Positions 1 through 9,020 of a stretch of DNA of 64,000 bases are shown here, piece by piece (positions within the stretch are counted from its first letter, which is position 1; each line of letters starts with the position of its first letter). The position numbers and the translations under genes were made by a program. The DNA is from Acetobacter conturbans (GTDB lineage Bacteria > Pseudomonadota > Alphaproteobacteria > Acetobacterales > Acetobacteraceae). Under the pieces are notes generated by a model, which was given only the letters and a program-made list of their open reading frames with translations, searched no databases and was not told where the DNA came from. The DNA lies in NCBI RefSeq assembly GCF_011516755.1, contig NZ_WOSY01000007.1, positions 124,001 through 188,000 on the forward strand. The letters are read 5' to 3'.

Positions 1-1233
1 CCCGGCTTCGCAGGCGCGGAAGTGCTGATCGAGCAGAACCGCGTCGTCGGCGTGGCCACCGGCGACATGGGCATCGCCCGTGACGGCGAGAGAGGCCCGA
101 ACTACCAGCCGGGCATGGAACTACGGGCCAAATATACGCTGTTCGCCGAAGGCTGCCGTGGCTCCCTCACCAAGCAGGTGATGGAACACTACAATCTCCG
201 CAAAGGCGTCGATCCCCAGACCTACGGCCTCGGCATCAAGGAAGTGTGGGAAATCCCCGCCGAGAACCATCGTCCCGGTCTGGTCGTGCACAGCTTCGGC
301 TGGCCGCTCGACGACAAGACCTATGGCGGCGCATGGCTCTACCATTTCGGCGAGAACCTTGTGTCCTACGGCTTCGTCACGGGCCTCGATTACGAGAACA
401 CCTGGCTCTCGCCCTTCGATGAGATGCAGCGCACGAAGCTGCACCCTGTCTTCCGCAAGCATTTCGAGGGTGGTCGCCGCCTGATCTATGGCGCACGGGC
501 ACTTTCCGAAGGCGGCCTCCAGTCCATCCCTCGCCTCACCTTTCCCGGAGGCGCACTGCTGGGCGATTCGGCAGGCTTCCTCAACACGCCGAAGATCAAG
601 GGCACGCATACGGCGATGAAGTCCGGCATGCTGGCGGCTGAAGCCGTGATCGATGCGCTGAAGACCGATCGTGCGGAGCCGGCGTCCTATACGGGCCTCG
701 TCCGCAAATCGTGGCTGTATGACGAACTGAAAACGGCCCGCAACGTCCGTCCGGCCTTTGCCCGCTGGGGCGCGAAGCTGGGCGCTCTCTATGCCGGTTT
801 CGATGCGATGGTGCTGCGCGGCAAGGCGCCCTGGACGCTGCATTTCAAGCATGCGGACAATGAAACGCTACAGCCTGCCTCCCTCAGCACGCCGATCGCC
901 TATCCCAAACCGGACAACAAGGTCACCTTCGACAAGCTGTCATCAGTATTCCTCTCGAACACCAATCACGAGGAAGACCAGCCGGTGCATCTGAAGGTCC
1001 GCAGCGTGGACCTGTGGAAGACGGTGAACTGGGACGTCTTCCGTGCGCCCGAAAGCCGCTACTGCCCGGCAGGCGTGTATGAAACGGCGGATGCGGACAG
1101 CAACCCACATCTGGTGATCAACGCCCAGAACTGCGTCCACTGCAAAACCTGCGACATCAAGGATCCCACCCAGAACATCGACTGGTGCACCCCGGAAGGT
1201 GGTGGTGGCCCGAATTACCCCGCAGGTATGTGA
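1..1233 (+). CDS. Electron transfer flavoprotein-ubiquinone oxidoreductase (ETF-QO), 5'-truncated
   Basis: This enzyme takes electrons from reduced ETF and passes them to ubiquinone at the inner membrane. The gene is already open at base 1, so the N-terminal FAD-binding part lies outside the window; about 410 codons are visible. The C-terminal ferredoxin-like domain is complete. It has a YCPAG motif near base 1065 and the [4Fe-4S] ligands in CVHCKTC, with a further Cys in DWCTPEGGGG just before the end. The GDSAGF motif near base 565 belongs to the FAD-binding fold. etfB and etfA follow on the same strand, which fits one electron-transfer unit. The assignment is secure; only the start is missing. 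Confidence 0.96.
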   Translation, partial: PGFAGAEVLIEQNRVVGVATGDMGIARDGERGPNYQPGMELRAKYTLFAEGCRGSLTKQVMEHYNLRKGVDPQTYGLGIKEVWEIPAENHRPGLVVHSFGWPLDDKTYGGAWLYHFGENLVSYGFVTGLDYENTWLSPFDEMQRTKLHPVFRKHFEGGRRLIYGARALSEGGLQSIPRLTFPGGALLGDSAGFLNTPKIKGTHTAMKSGMLAAEAVIDALKTDRAEPASYTGLVRKSWLYDELKTARNVRPAFARWGAKLGALYAGFDAMVLRGKAPWTLHFKHADNETLQPASLSTPIAYPKPDNKVTFDKLSSVFLSNTNHEEDQPVHLKVRSVDLWKTVNWDVFRAPESRYCPAGVYETADADSNPHLVINAQNCVHCKTCDIKDPTQNIDWCTPEGGGGPNYPAGM

Positions 1234-1345
1234 TTTCGGACGATAGTACGTTAAGGCTGCCGTCAATTCCGGTGGCCCGATCGCCGGACGTGGTTCCGTG
1301 CCCGCGTCCGCGCGCCACCTCCAACGGGTACAGGCAAGAGACACC

Positions 1346-2095
1346 ATGAAGATTCTCGTCCCGGTGAAGCGCGTCGTCGATTACAACATCAAGGTTCTCG
1401 TCAAGTCTGACGGAACGGGTGTCGAGACGGCGGGTCTGAAAATGTCGATGAACCCTTTCGACGAAATTGCCGTCGAAGAGGCCATCCGTCTGCGTGAGAA
1501 AGGCGTTGCGACCGAAGTGATCGCCGTCTCGATCGGCGTGCAGCAGGCGCAGGACACTCTCCGCACGGCGATGGCGATGGGCGCTGACCGTTCCATCCTC
1601 GTTCTTTCCGATGAAAGCCCGGAGCCGCTTGCGGTCGCCAAGGTGCTGAAAGCCCTCGTCGAGCGTGAAAAGCCGGACCTTGTCTTCCTTGGCAAACAGG
1701 CCATTGACGACGACATGAACGCCACGGGCCAGATGCTCGCCGGCCTGCTCGGCTGGGGGCAGGGCACCTTCGCCAGCAAGGTGGAAATCGCCGACGGACG
1801 TGCTGAGGTCAGCCGCGAGATCGACGGTGGCACGGAGACGGTCTCCCTGGCCCTGCCTGCCATCATCACGGCGGATCTGCGCCTGAACGAGCCGCGCTAT
1901 GCGTCGCTGCCGAACATCATGAAGGCGAAGAAGAAGCCGCTTGAGACGATTCAAGCGGCTGATCTCGGTGTGGACATGACGCGTCGCCTGACGACGGTGT
2001 CGGTGGCTGAACCGGCGACCCGCAAGGCTGGCATCACGGTCGGTTCGGTGGCCGAACTGGTCGGGAAGCTGCGCAACGAAGCGAAGGTGATCTGA
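1346..2095 (+). CDS. etfB: Electron transfer flavoprotein beta subunit
   Basis: Small subunit (249 aa, normal length) of the ETF heterodimer, which carries electrons from acyl-CoA and other flavin dehydrogenases to ETF-QO and binds AMP. It begins [10 protein letters not shown], typical of the family, and has [11 protein letters not shown] at about residues 36-46. The segment [14 protein letters not shown] near residue 190 is the recognition loop, including the Leu that docks into partner dehydrogenases. An earlier in-frame GTG at 1298 was not used because the family N-terminus starts exactly at 1346, with a purine-rich CAAGAG shortly upstream. Its stop lies 2 bases before etfA, so the two are probably translated together. 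Confidence 0.97.
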   Translation: MKILVPVKRVVDYNIKVLVKSDGTGVETAGLKMSMNPFDEIAVEEAIRLREKGVATEVIAVSIGVQQAQDTLRTAMAMGADRSILVLSDESPEPLAVAKVLKALVEREKPDLVFLGKQAIDDDMNATGQMLAGLLGWGQGTFASKVEIADGRAEVSREIDGGTETVSLALPAIITADLRLNEPRYASLPNIMKAKKKPLETIQAADLGVDMTRRLTTVSVAEPATRKAGITVGSVAELVGKLRNEAKVI

Positions 2096-2097
2096 TC

Positions 2098-3033
2098 ATG
2101 ACCGTTCTTGTTCTTGTCGAGACCGAAGCTGGCCAGATCCGTCAGGCTTCCCGCTCCGCTATCACCGCCGCCACAAAGCTGGGCGATGTTCACGCGCTCG
2201 TCGTGGGAGATGCTGCCGGGGCTGATGAAGCTGCCGCCCTCACTGCCAAAGTGCCGGGCGTGGCCAAGGTACTCAAGGCCGGTGCGGACGTGCTGGCACA
2301 CGAGCTGGCCGAGCCTGTGGCTGATCTGATCGTCTCGCTGGCTGAGGGCTATAGCCATATCGTTGCGGCCTCCACGGCTGTTGGCAAAAACATCCTGCCC
2401 CGCGCTGCCGCGCTGCTGGATGTCCAGCCGATTCCCGATGTGGTCGGCATTGTCGATGCCGATACGTTTGTTCGGCCGATTTATGCGGGCAATGCGCTGG
2501 CGACAGTGAAATCCTCGGATGCGAAGAAGGTGCTGACCGTCCGCGCAACCAGCTTCGAGCCAGCTCCGGCCGAAGGCGGTTCCGCCCCTGTCGAGGCAGT
2601 GAATGCTGCCGTGCAGGATACGGTCTCGCGCTTTGTGTCCGCCCAGACTCCGACGAGCGACCGTCCGGAGCTTGAGGCGGCCCGTGTGATCGTTTCCGGT
2701 GGTCGTGGACTAGGCAGCGCCGAGAACTTCAACGCCCTGCTGGAGCCACTGGCTGACAAGCTGGGTGCGGCAATCGGTGCATCCCGTGTGGCGGTCGATT
2801 CGGGTTATGCCCCGAACGACTTCCAGGTGGGCCAGACCGGCAAGATCGTCGCGCCGGAGCTGTATATCGCCGTCGGCATTTCCGGGGCGATCCAGCATCT
2901 GGCCGGGATGAAGGACAGCAAGGTGATCGTCGCGATCAACAAGGACGCGGAGGCCCCGATCCTTCAGGTGGCGGATTACGCGCTCGTGGGTGATCTCTTC
3001 CAGATTGTCCCCGAACTTACAAAAGACCTCTGA
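2098..3033 (+). CDS. etfA: Electron transfer flavoprotein alpha subunit
   Basis: Large subunit (311 aa) of ETF; it holds the FAD. The C-terminal FAD-binding domain is clear: [13 protein letters not shown] near residue 200, then [20 protein letters not shown] and [18 protein letters not shown] in order. The N-terminal half is the adenine-nucleotide-like fold shared with the beta subunit. The ATG follows etfB by 2 bases and a stem-loop with a T-run follows the stop, so this is the last gene of the ETF operon. Confidence 0.97.
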   Translation: MTVLVLVETEAGQIRQASRSAITAATKLGDVHALVVGDAAGADEAAALTAKVPGVAKVLKAGADVLAHELAEPVADLIVSLAEGYSHIVAASTAVGKNILPRAAALLDVQPIPDVVGIVDADTFVRPIYAGNALATVKSSDAKKVLTVRATSFEPAPAEGGSAPVEAVNAAVQDTVSRFVSAQTPTSDRPELEAARVIVSGGRGLGSAENFNALLEPLADKLGAAIGASRVAVDSGYAPNDFQVGQTGKIVAPELYIAVGISGAIQHLAGMKDSKVIVAINKDAEAPILQVADYALVGDLFQIVPELTKDL

Positions 3034-3060
3034 AACCTTCCGGTTTCCATAATCCAGAAA

Positions 3061-3091
3061 GGCCCTACCCTCAACCGGCAGGGCTTTTTTG
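3061..3091 (+). terminator. Intrinsic terminator after etfA
   Basis: GCCCT (3062-3066) pairs with AGGGC (3080-3084) and is followed directly by six T (3085-3090), 28 bases after the etfA stop. The loop is long (13 nt) and may fold further inside. It is the expected end of the ETF transcript. Confidence 0.75.
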
Positions 3092-3252
3092 TTTGAGAGA
3101 GCCCGTGGAGCGATAAGGGGCACGCACGCCAGAAAGCCGGGAAGAAGGCGGCAGACAGCGGGCCAGGATGCGGTCATAGCAACTCATTAACGAGTAAGTG
3201 ACCAGAACAGTGCAGATTTCACTGACCTGCATCACTGGATCAGTTGTCTGCC

Positions 3253-5616
3253 ATGTCCAACCTTCTTCCCGACCTCACCGGTTATGATCCCGTTTTCGTT
3301 TTTGGTGCGCTGCTGCTCTGCGCGACCACAATGCTCATGGCCGTGCGGATGGTCTGCCGCGCGTCCATGGTCCGTGGCCAGTCACGTGCGAAACGACTCG
3401 TATTTGCCGCTGCTGTCGCCGGGAACGGGATCTGGGCGACGCATTTCGTGGCGATGCTCGATTGCAAGACCAATATGGCAGCCGCAATGGGCACGCCTTA
3501 TGAAATGATGCTCACTGCGCTGTCGGTCCTTGTTGCCGGGGGCCTGTTCCTGCCGAGCTGGTGGACGGAATGCCACGCCCGGAAGCTTTCGCGCTCCCCA
3601 CTCACAGCCCTGTTGATGACAGCCGCTGTCGGCGGCATGCACTATATCGGTGTCGCCGCGACACAGAGCCACAACCTGTTTCCGGTGCCGCCGGCAAGAA
3701 TGCTTCTTTCGCTGACTGCGAGTTTTATACTTTTTTATATCGGCAGCCTCGTTTTGCGCCGCCAGCAGGGCACAAAACGGGCACTGGCCGCTCTTCCCTG
3801 GGTGCTTGGCGTGTGCACGCTGCATTTCATCGGTATGCCCGATGTCATCATGGCTCCGGAACGGATGGCCCCTCATGCACAGGATCTCTCGCTCGCGGGG
3901 ATGGTGGGAGCCGGCACCTCGACATTTCTGGGTCTGGCGTTCGTTTTCGTGCTGCTCGAATACCGGGCGGCAAAACGGAAGAGCGAGGACAACATGCGCG
4001 CCCGCAGTTTCGCGGATGTCGCGCTCGAAGGACTGGTAGTGACGACGGGCGGCATGATTCTCGATGCCAACTCGGCTTTCTGGAAACTGACAGGCGCATC
4101 GCATCACGATGCAGGGCATCTGAAAAACTGCCTCCCAGCTCTTGCAACAGATGAAATGGTGCGGGTTCTCGTGCAGGAAGAAACCCCGCGCGAAATGATG
4201 CTGCAGAAGAAAAACGGAGAACACGTCCCGGTTGAAGTCTATGCACGGGAAAGTGCATGGCGGGGCAAGCCGCGGACCATTCTGGCCATCATCGACCTGC
4301 GGGCCCGCAAGGAAGCTGAGGCGGCTCTCCAAGAACTCGCCATCACAGACACCCTCACAGGGATCGGCAACCGCTCCTTTTTCGTCTCCTCCCTGAGCGT
4401 GCTGCTACAGAGCAGCCATCAAAAAGGGCAGGTCGCGGTCTTCCTCATTGATGTGGACCGTTTCAAGAATATCAATGAGACCGCCGGTCATGCCGCCGGA
4501 GACGCCGTTCTTGCCCATATCGCCAGGCGTATCCAGACACTTGCGCCCCCCGACGCCATCATGGCCCGCATCGCAGGTGATGAATTCGCCGTGGCCTATG
4601 TCGTCGCTCACCGCGATGTCATGGAATTCGCTCTCTATATGGCGCAGGGACTGAAAATTCCTGTACCCGACGCGCAGGGCGAGCTGCCTGTCTCCGTCAG
4701 CGTCGGCTTTGTCGTCTCAGACGATGAGATCCGGGATGGGGATGCTCTTCTCCACTGCTCGGGCATGGCGCTTCTCGCGGCCAAGCAGGCTGGCCGTGGA
4801 AATGTCCGTGAGTATGACAGCTCTTTTGACAGTTCGATCAAGCACCGCATTCGCATGGAGCGTGAAATGCAGCTTGCGCTCGAGCGCAATGAATTTTTCC
4901 TCGAATATCAGCCGATCATGTGCACGCGGGACCGCAAGCTCACCGGATATGAAGCCCTCGTCCGCTGGCAACATCCTGAACTGGGGCGCGTGCCTCCGGA
5001 TCAGTTCATCGGCATCGCGGAAGAATGTGGGCTGATCACGCAACTGGGCGAATGGGTGGCGCGCCGGGCGTGTCTCGACGCCATGGAATGGGGTAATGCC
5101 CTCAGCGTCTCGGTCAATGTTTCGCCCATCCAGTTCGCGACATCTGATCTTCCGGAAATCATGAGTCGTATTCTCTATGAAACCGGCCTTGAGGCAAAAA
5201 GGCTGAGCATAGAAATCACGGAAAACATATTCCTTCAGGGCTCCCAGAACATCGAAATTCTCCGCAAGCTGCGTGCCCTTGGAATCGGGATCGTCATGGA
5301 TGATTTCGGGACAGGGTATTCGAGCCTCAGCTATCTGCAGGATTTCCAGTTCGACAAGGTCAAGATCGACCGGTCGTTCATCTGGGGGATGCTGGAAAAG
5401 ACCCATTCAGCAGCGATCGTGAACGCAATCCTTTCGCTCGGCCATGACCTCGGTATCGATATTGTCGCGGAAGGGATCGAGACGGCGGAGCAGCTTGCCT
5501 ATCTAGAAAAACGCTCCTGCTCTCTGGTTCAGGGATACTTCATCGGCAGGCCCTGCAAGACCATCGCCGAGGCTCCCCGGACTGAAGCGATGCAAGTTGC
5601 CGTAGCTGCGGCGTAG
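3253..5616 (+). CDS. MHYT-PAS-GGDEF-EAL cyclic-di-GMP enzyme
   Basis: Membrane protein (787 aa) that makes and/or degrades c-di-GMP. Residues 1-245 form an MHYT sensor with repeated His/Met motifs (ATHFVAM, GMHYIG, LHFIGM) in hydrophobic helices; the family is proposed to sense a diatomic gas or redox through bound metal. A PAS-like region (about 250-365) precedes the GGDEF domain (about 370-520), whose signature reads AGDEF near residue 441. The EAL domain (about 535-780) keeps the catalytic set: YEALVRW, EITEN, DDFGTGYSS, KIDRSFI, AEGIE. The EAL half should therefore be active, while cyclase activity is uncertain. No RxxD inhibitory site is seen before AGDEF. An in-frame TTG at 3244 is an alternative start. 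The surrounding genes are unrelated in function. Confidence 0.9.
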   Translation: MSNLLPDLTGYDPVFVFGALLLCATTMLMAVRMVCRASMVRGQSRAKRLVFAAAVAGNGIWATHFVAMLDCKTNMAAAMGTPYEMMLTALSVLVAGGLFLPSWWTECHARKLSRSPLTALLMTAAVGGMHYIGVAATQSHNLFPVPPARMLLSLTASFILFYIGSLVLRRQQGTKRALAALPWVLGVCTLHFIGMPDVIMAPERMAPHAQDLSLAGMVGAGTSTFLGLAFVFVLLEYRAAKRKSEDNMRARSFADVALEGLVVTTGGMILDANSAFWKLTGASHHDAGHLKNCLPALATDEMVRVLVQEETPREMMLQKKNGEHVPVEVYARESAWRGKPRTILAIIDLRARKEAEAALQELAITDTLTGIGNRSFFVSSLSVLLQSSHQKGQVAVFLIDVDRFKNINETAGHAAGDAVLAHIARRIQTLAPPDAIMARIAGDEFAVAYVVAHRDVMEFALYMAQGLKIPVPDAQGELPVSVSVGFVVSDDEIRDGDALLHCSGMALLAAKQAGRGNVREYDSSFDSSIKHRIRMEREMQLALERNEFFLEYQPIMCTRDRKLTGYEALVRWQHPELGRVPPDQFIGIAEECGLITQLGEWVARRACLDAMEWGNALSVSVNVSPIQFATSDLPEIMSRILYETGLEAKRLSIEITENIFLQGSQNIEILRKLRALGIGIVMDDFGTGYSSLSYLQDFQFDKVKIDRSFIWGMLEKTHSAAIVNAILSLGHDLGIDIVAEGIETAEQLAYLEKRSCSLVQGYFIGRPCKTIAEAPRTEAMQVAVAAA

Positions 5617-5694
5617 GATGACGGCGGCTGAACAGTCTCATTGTAAAAACAGGGTGTTTCCGCCATCGACAGGCAACCGGTGGGTGTGGCCATA

Positions 5695-6954
5695 ATGGCG
5701 TCCCGTGTCTGTCATCCTGCGGAGCCATTTCCGGTGAACGCCTCAGCCCATTATCGTCAACTGGACCCAGCCGGGCTTGCGAACCAGCTTGCGGCTCTTC
5801 CATTCCTCCGTGACCGCCTTGGCGGCAACCCGCCGGACTGGACAATCCGTGAAGTCAGTGACGGCAACCTCAATACCGTCTGGCTGGTCCACGGCCCTGC
5901 CGGATCGTTATGCGCAAAACAGTCACTGCCGCATGTACGTGTCGATCCATCATGGAAAATGCCCCTCGACCGAACGACGTTCGAAGCCGCATGGCTGCGT
6001 GAGACCGAAGCCGTCGCTCCCGGCATGGTTCCCCCTTTCCTGCACTTCGACCCCCATCTCTACCTGCTTGTGACAGGTTGCCTCGACGATTACGTCACGC
6101 TGACCGAAGCCCTCGCACGCGGAGAAAACCCGGCCCCGATCGCCCGCGAGATAGGATTCTTCATTGCGCAAAACACGTTCCACCACTCTTTTCGTGGAAC
6201 CTCTTTTGAAAACATGGCGCGTCTCGAAGGGTTTTTCTCTGGCAATACCACGCTGACCCGCATTACGGTCGATCTCGTCCTGACAGACCCCTATCATGCC
6301 CATCCGCGCAATCATTTCCATCCGGCACTCACGACTCTGGTCGAACGCCTGCACACGGATGGCCTCATTCATGGGGCAGTCTGTCATTTGCAGGAACGCT
6401 TCTTCACCACACGACAGGCGCTCCTGCATGGCGATCTCCACAGCGGTTCCGTCATGGTACGGAACGGAAAATCCTCTGTCATAGATGGGGAATTTTCTCT
6501 CATCGGCCCCATAGGATTCGATCTGGGCATGTTTGCCGCCAGTCTGGTTCTGGCCGGTTTCGCCGCTGCCTCCGAGGAGCGAAGACAGGAACTGCACAAC
6601 AGTCTGGCCCTCCTTCACGACAGCTTTCTCAAAACCTATTGCCATGAATGGATGAATCATGAAGGGGCTCACGATCTTTCCCCCTCTTTTCTGATGCGTG
6701 ACAAACTGGAAATCCTGTCTCAGCAACAGAAGCGGGAGTGTGCCGCCATTGTGGAGGACGCTGCGGGATTCGCGGCCATGGAAATCGTCAGGCGGCTGAC
6801 GGGATATGCCCACACCCCGCATTTCGAAACTCTCTCACAGGAGGCCAGCGGAGACCGGCAGCATGATGCGCTCTGCTTTGCTATTGACCTGCTCAGTGAC
6901 CTTTCAAATGCGGCGGGAAAACTATTCGGAACGGGATCTGGCCTGCATTCGTAA
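5695..6954 (+). CDS. mtnK: S-methyl-5-thioribose kinase
   Basis: Predicted to phosphorylate methylthioribose with ATP in the methionine salvage pathway. The protein (419 aa from this ATG) has the aminoglycoside-phosphotransferase-like fold: SDGNLNTVWLV near residue 58 for the nucleotide loop, KQSLPHVR for the conserved Lys, LHGDLHSGSV as the catalytic loop, and VIDGEFSLIGPIGFDLG with the metal-binding Asp. The last motif usually reads IDPEF, so Pro is replaced by Gly. The start is unsure: GTG 5680 is in frame upstream and a GTG inside the N-terminus is also possible; none has a strong ribosome binding site. No mtnA or other salvage gene lies in the window, so the gene looks orphaned here. Confidence 0.85.
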   Translation: MASRVCHPAEPFPVNASAHYRQLDPAGLANQLAALPFLRDRLGGNPPDWTIREVSDGNLNTVWLVHGPAGSLCAKQSLPHVRVDPSWKMPLDRTTFEAAWLRETEAVAPGMVPPFLHFDPHLYLLVTGCLDDYVTLTEALARGENPAPIAREIGFFIAQNTFHHSFRGTSFENMARLEGFFSGNTTLTRITVDLVLTDPYHAHPRNHFHPALTTLVERLHTDGLIHGAVCHLQERFFTTRQALLHGDLHSGSVMVRNGKSSVIDGEFSLIGPIGFDLGMFAASLVLAGFAAASEERRQELHNSLALLHDSFLKTYCHEWMNHEGAHDLSPSFLMRDKLEILSQQQKRECAAIVEDAAGFAAMEIVRRLTGYAHTPHFETLSQEASGDRQHDALCFAIDLLSDLSNAAGKLFGTGSGLHS

Positions 6955-7030
6955 AATTCTGTCCTGAAAACAGATATGGAAAGCTCCTCTTAACCTACAT
7001 CCGCTATCGGATTCCCAAAAGGAGTCCACC

Positions 7031-8755
7031 ATGCCCGATCGCGCTGAGAAGCCCTCATCCCCCACGGAACTGGATGTCCTGATCGAAACGGGAGGGCGGC
7101 TGGAAAAAGCGGGAGACATGGCTGGCGTTCGTGGTGCCGCGCTGCGCTATCTGGCGCGCCATCCGCACGAAGCCGTGGCGCTCGTCCTGCTTGGACGGGC
7201 CGAACTACTGCTCGAACGTCCTGCCTGCGCCCTCGCCCCCCTGCAGCGTAGCGCCCGCGTAACAAACCAGTTCGTCTTCCACCTGTTGCATGCGGACTGC
7301 CTGAAAAAGCTTGGTTTGCACGACCAGCAACGCGTGGCTCTTGAAAATGCCGCCCGCAGAATGCCCCATGCCGGTTCGGCCTATTTTATGGCGGGCGTCG
7401 CTTTCGAGGGTATTCGGGAGACTGATCGTGCCGTCCGTTTCTATCGACAGGCTCTGGAGCTGCTGCCTGATGAGGCAGGGCTGCACCACCGGCTCGGCCG
7501 GATTCTGATCGAAAAAGGCGAAACTGCGGACGCGCTCCATCATATCACAGAGGCCCTTCGCCATAAGCCGGATGACCCGATCTATCTTGTCGATCACAGC
7601 GTGGCGCTGGAGCATATGGGGCGGCTGGACGAGGCTCTTGTCGCCGCCGAGAAAGCCCTGTTGCAGACACCGGACAATCAGGAAGCGATCCATAACCGCG
7701 GACACCTGCTGTTCAACCTCAACCGCTCGACAGAAGCTCTCGATGTTTTCGATGGTGCGATCGAGAACGGTCTTGCTTCTCCCAAAACCCATTTTTCGCG
7801 GGGGGTGACCCTGCTGAAACTCGGTCGTCTCAGCGAAGGGTGGGAGGGATATGAAACCCGGTGGGGGATGTCACAGAAACTTCCGACGAATCTTCCTGCC
7901 CCCCTGTGGCAAGGTGAATCGCTCGCAGGGCGGGATATCCTTCTTCACGCCGAGCAGGGCTTTGGTGATTCGCTCCAGTTCATCCGTTTCGCCAGCCGGC
8001 TTGCCGCTCAGGGCGCCACCGTCACTGCACTTGTGCCTCCAGCTCTCACGCGCCTGTTTGCACGTGTGGACGGTGTGACGCACAGCGTTTCTGACCTAAC
8101 CGAATCGGCATATTTTGATTTCCATTGCCCGCTGGCCAGTCTTCCTCACAGACTTGCCATCACGACTGAAACCATTCCCTCCGCTCCCTACTTTTCCGTT
8201 CCCAGGGAAGAAGCCCTGCAGCAAGGTGGCGCGATCCGCCGCCTCATGTGGTCCAGCAAAGGCTCAGCCCGCAGGGTAGTGGGGCTTGTGTGGTCGGGAG
8301 CACCCCGTCCCACTCATGTCGAAGCCCATGCCATCGACAAACGGCGGTCAATGCCTCTGACGGCCCTCGCCTCGCTGGTGGAAGTTCCGGATACTGTTTT
8401 TGTCAGTTTCCAGATGCATGGCGGTCGCCTGATCCGGGAATCAGCCCTTCCGATCATCGATGGCACCGAGGGAATCACCGACTTTGCCGATACGGCGGCA
8501 CGACTTCTGGGTATCGACCTTCTGGTCAGCGTGGACACGTCCATCGTTCACCTCGCGGGTGGCCTTGGTCTGCCTGTCTGGATGCTTTCCCGCTTCGACG
8601 GCTGCTGGCGCTGGCTGGAAGATCGAACCGACACGGCATGGTATCCCACGATGAGGATTTTCCGGCAGCCCCAACTGAATGACTGGGCCAGCGTCGTGAA
8701 TCAGGTGAAGACGGAGCTCATGTCCCACTGTCCCGTGAGCCAGCCGGTCGGGTAA
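7031..8755 (+). CDS. TPR protein with C-terminal GT9-like glycosyltransferase domain
   Basis: Cytosolic protein of 574 aa. About residues 10-270 are tandem 34-residue TPR units (for example AYFMAGVAFEGIRETDRAVRFY). The C-terminal half resembles heptosyltransferase-like GT9 domains and ends with SVDTSIVHLAGGLGLPVWML, the donor-site signature, then a WRWLEDRTDTAWYP segment common in TPR-GT fusions. The acceptor is unknown; such proteins may modify glycans or proteins. A strong AAAGGAG lies 8 bases before the ATG. It stands 76 bases after mtnK and may share its transcript. The general class is clear, the substrate is not. Confidence 0.8.
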   Translation: MPDRAEKPSSPTELDVLIETGGRLEKAGDMAGVRGAALRYLARHPHEAVALVLLGRAELLLERPACALAPLQRSARVTNQFVFHLLHADCLKKLGLHDQQRVALENAARRMPHAGSAYFMAGVAFEGIRETDRAVRFYRQALELLPDEAGLHHRLGRILIEKGETADALHHITEALRHKPDDPIYLVDHSVALEHMGRLDEALVAAEKALLQTPDNQEAIHNRGHLLFNLNRSTEALDVFDGAIENGLASPKTHFSRGVTLLKLGRLSEGWEGYETRWGMSQKLPTNLPAPLWQGESLAGRDILLHAEQGFGDSLQFIRFASRLAAQGATVTALVPPALTRLFARVDGVTHSVSDLTESAYFDFHCPLASLPHRLAITTETIPSAPYFSVPREEALQQGGAIRRLMWSSKGSARRVVGLVWSGAPRPTHVEAHAIDKRRSMPLTALASLVEVPDTVFVSFQMHGGRLIRESALPIIDGTEGITDFADTAARLLGIDLLVSVDTSIVHLAGGLGLPVWMLSRFDGCWRWLEDRTDTAWYPTMRIFRQPQLNDWASVVNQVKTELMSHCPVSQPVG

Positions 8756-9020
8756 GGCCCGTTCGGGCCGGGGAATAAGATACTACGAATTACACGGAGA
8801 TCTGCGTGGCACGGGAGTGCCCCTTCTCCAGCTGCGACAGTGACCATGACCGCAAGAGTCAATGGACAGTCGCCACCAATTTTATTACGATATCAAACAG
8901 AATAATCCGCCAGTATGAGTTGTCTGACTATCCATCTTCTTTTTATAGAATGTTTTGTCATCGGGTGATGCAACGCCTACCTTAGCCTGTGCGTACAACT
9001 AGCAATCCTGCGAGGATTAT

